A DNA stretch of 64,000 nucleotides from Pseudonocardia sp. C8 (GTDB lineage: Bacteria; Actinomycetota; Actinomycetes; Mycobacteriales; Pseudonocardiaceae): contig NZ_JACMTR010000002.1 in NCBI RefSeq assembly GCF_014267175.1, positions 880,001 to 944,000 on the forward strand. Reading direction: 5' to 3'. Position numbers and translations under genes: made by a program. The notes beneath the pieces are model-generated. The model was not told the origin of the DNA and did no database searches. It saw nothing but the letters and a program-made list of their open reading frames with translations. Position 1 is the first letter of the stretch. Every line of letters starts with the position of its first letter. Of this stretch, positions 63,314 to 64,000 are shown in pieces.

Positions 63314-64000
63314 ATGACGACGTTCGCCGTGGACCGCGATCCGTCGACCGACGGGAACGAGGCCGGCCGCGCACGCGCCGTGCTCGGAGGCGGGCTGCAG
63401 GACATCGACCCCGAGGTGCACGCCGCGGTCACGGCCGAGCTCGGCCGCCAGCGGCACACCCTCGAGATGATCGCGAGCGAGAACTTCGCGCCGCTGGCCG
63501 TCATGCAGGCGCAGGGCTCGGTGCTCACCAACAAGTACGCCGAGGGCTACCCCGGGCGCCGCTACTACGGCGGCTGCGAGCACGTGGACGTCGTCGAGCA
63601 GCTCGCGATCGACCGCATCAAGGCGCTGTTCGGTGCCGACTTCGCGAACGTGCAGCCGCACTCCGGTGCGCAGGCCAACGCCGCGGCGATGGCGGCGCTG
63701 CTGAGCCCCGGCGACACGATCCTCGGGCTCGACCTCGCCCACGGCGGGCACCTGACCCACGGGATGCGGCTGAACTTCTCCGGCCAGCTCTACGACGTCG
63801 CCGCCTACCACGTGCGCGAGGACGACCACCGGGTCGACATGGACGAGGTCGAGCGCCTCGCCAAGGAGCGCACGCCGAAGGTGATCATCGCCGGCTGGTC
63901 GGCCTACCCGCGCCACCTGGACTTCGCCGAGTTCCGGCGGATCGCCGACGAGGTCGGCGCGTACCTGATGGTCGACATGGCGCACTTCGCCGGGCTGGTC
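63314..64000 (+). CDS. glyA: Serine hydroxymethyltransferase (second copy), 3' end outside window
   Basis: The first 229 residues of a second SHMT are visible, running off the right edge in frame. Seen are [64 protein letters not shown] and [10 protein letters not shown]. The N-terminus is longer than in the copy at 9582 and the sequences clearly differ. GGAGG at 63304-63308 precedes the ATG. With the GntR operator upstream, it is probably the dissimilatory copy feeding serine to SdaA. Confidence 0.92.
   Translation, partial: MTTFAVDRDPSTDGNEAGRARAVLGGGLQDIDPEVHAAVTAELGRQRHTLEMIASENFAPLAVMQAQGSVLTNKYAEGYPGRRYYGGCEHVDVVEQLAIDRIKALFGADFANVQPHSGAQANAAAMAALLSPGDTILGLDLAHGGHLTHGMRLNFSGQLYDVAAYHVREDDHRVDMDEVERLAKERTPKVIIAGWSAYPRHLDFAEFRRIADEVGAYLMVDMAHFAGLV

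Overview
The window is about 64 kb of very GC-rich DNA with dense genes, GTG and TTG starts and strong third-position GC bias. It looks like an actinobacterium, probably Pseudonocardiaceae and perhaps Pseudonocardia. This rests on a mycothiol-type formaldehyde dehydrogenase, a DUF222/HNH (13E12-like) protein, IdeR-like and LexA-like boxes, a single-chain acyl-CoA carboxylase and promoters of the leaderless -10 type. No database search was possible, so the taxon is an inference. No rRNA, tRNA, CRISPR array or insertion sequence was seen.

Region 1 (1-9400): a sarcosine oxidase operon cut at the left edge (soxB, soxD, soxA, soxG), an extra FAD oxidoreductase, purU, folD and a nitronate monooxygenase-like gene, with a divergent VOC gene after it. 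It demethylates sarcosine to glycine plus methylene-tetrahydrofolate and processes the one-carbon unit. Region 2 (9401-21897): a nearly complete serine-cycle gene set. It holds glyA and ppc, a GAF histidine kinase with a NarL-type response regulator, then sgaA-mclA-mtkA-mtkB-hprA overlapping or closely spaced, and an SDR. Glycerate kinase, enolase and malate dehydrogenase are not in the window.

Region 3 (21898-28612): two nitrilase-superfamily amidohydrolases and an MHS transporter behind a divergent LacI regulator with a perfect palindromic operator, a siderophore-type binding protein with an IdeR-like box, and a DUF222/HNH gene with an SOS-like box. Region 4 (28613-40476): two alkylsulfatase-like metallo-beta-lactamase-fold proteins, a PucR regulator, a CoA transferase, a TetR regulator and a full peptide-type ABC importer. 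Region 5 (40461-49697): a single-chain biotin-dependent acyl-CoA carboxylase, an acyl-CoA ligase, TetR, two MFS transporters and a GyrI-like protein.

Region 6 (49834-64000): an orphan antitoxin, then what reads as a glycine-betaine/C1 dissimilation regulon. It has two near-identical MHS transporters, mycothiol-dependent formaldehyde oxidation (mscR, an MBL hydrolase, an FdhF-like oxidoreductase), an FCD-type GntR regulator, folC, serine dehydratase, a Rieske ferredoxin with its reductase, and a second glyA cut at the right edge. Six copies of a TGATATATCA-like palindrome lie upstream of these transcription units and nowhere else that I noticed. They are the likely GntR operators.

Together the window suggests an organism that takes up methylated glycines, strips the methyl groups, and either assimilates the carbon by the serine cycle (region 2) or burns it through serine to pyruvate and formaldehyde to formate to CO2 (region 6).
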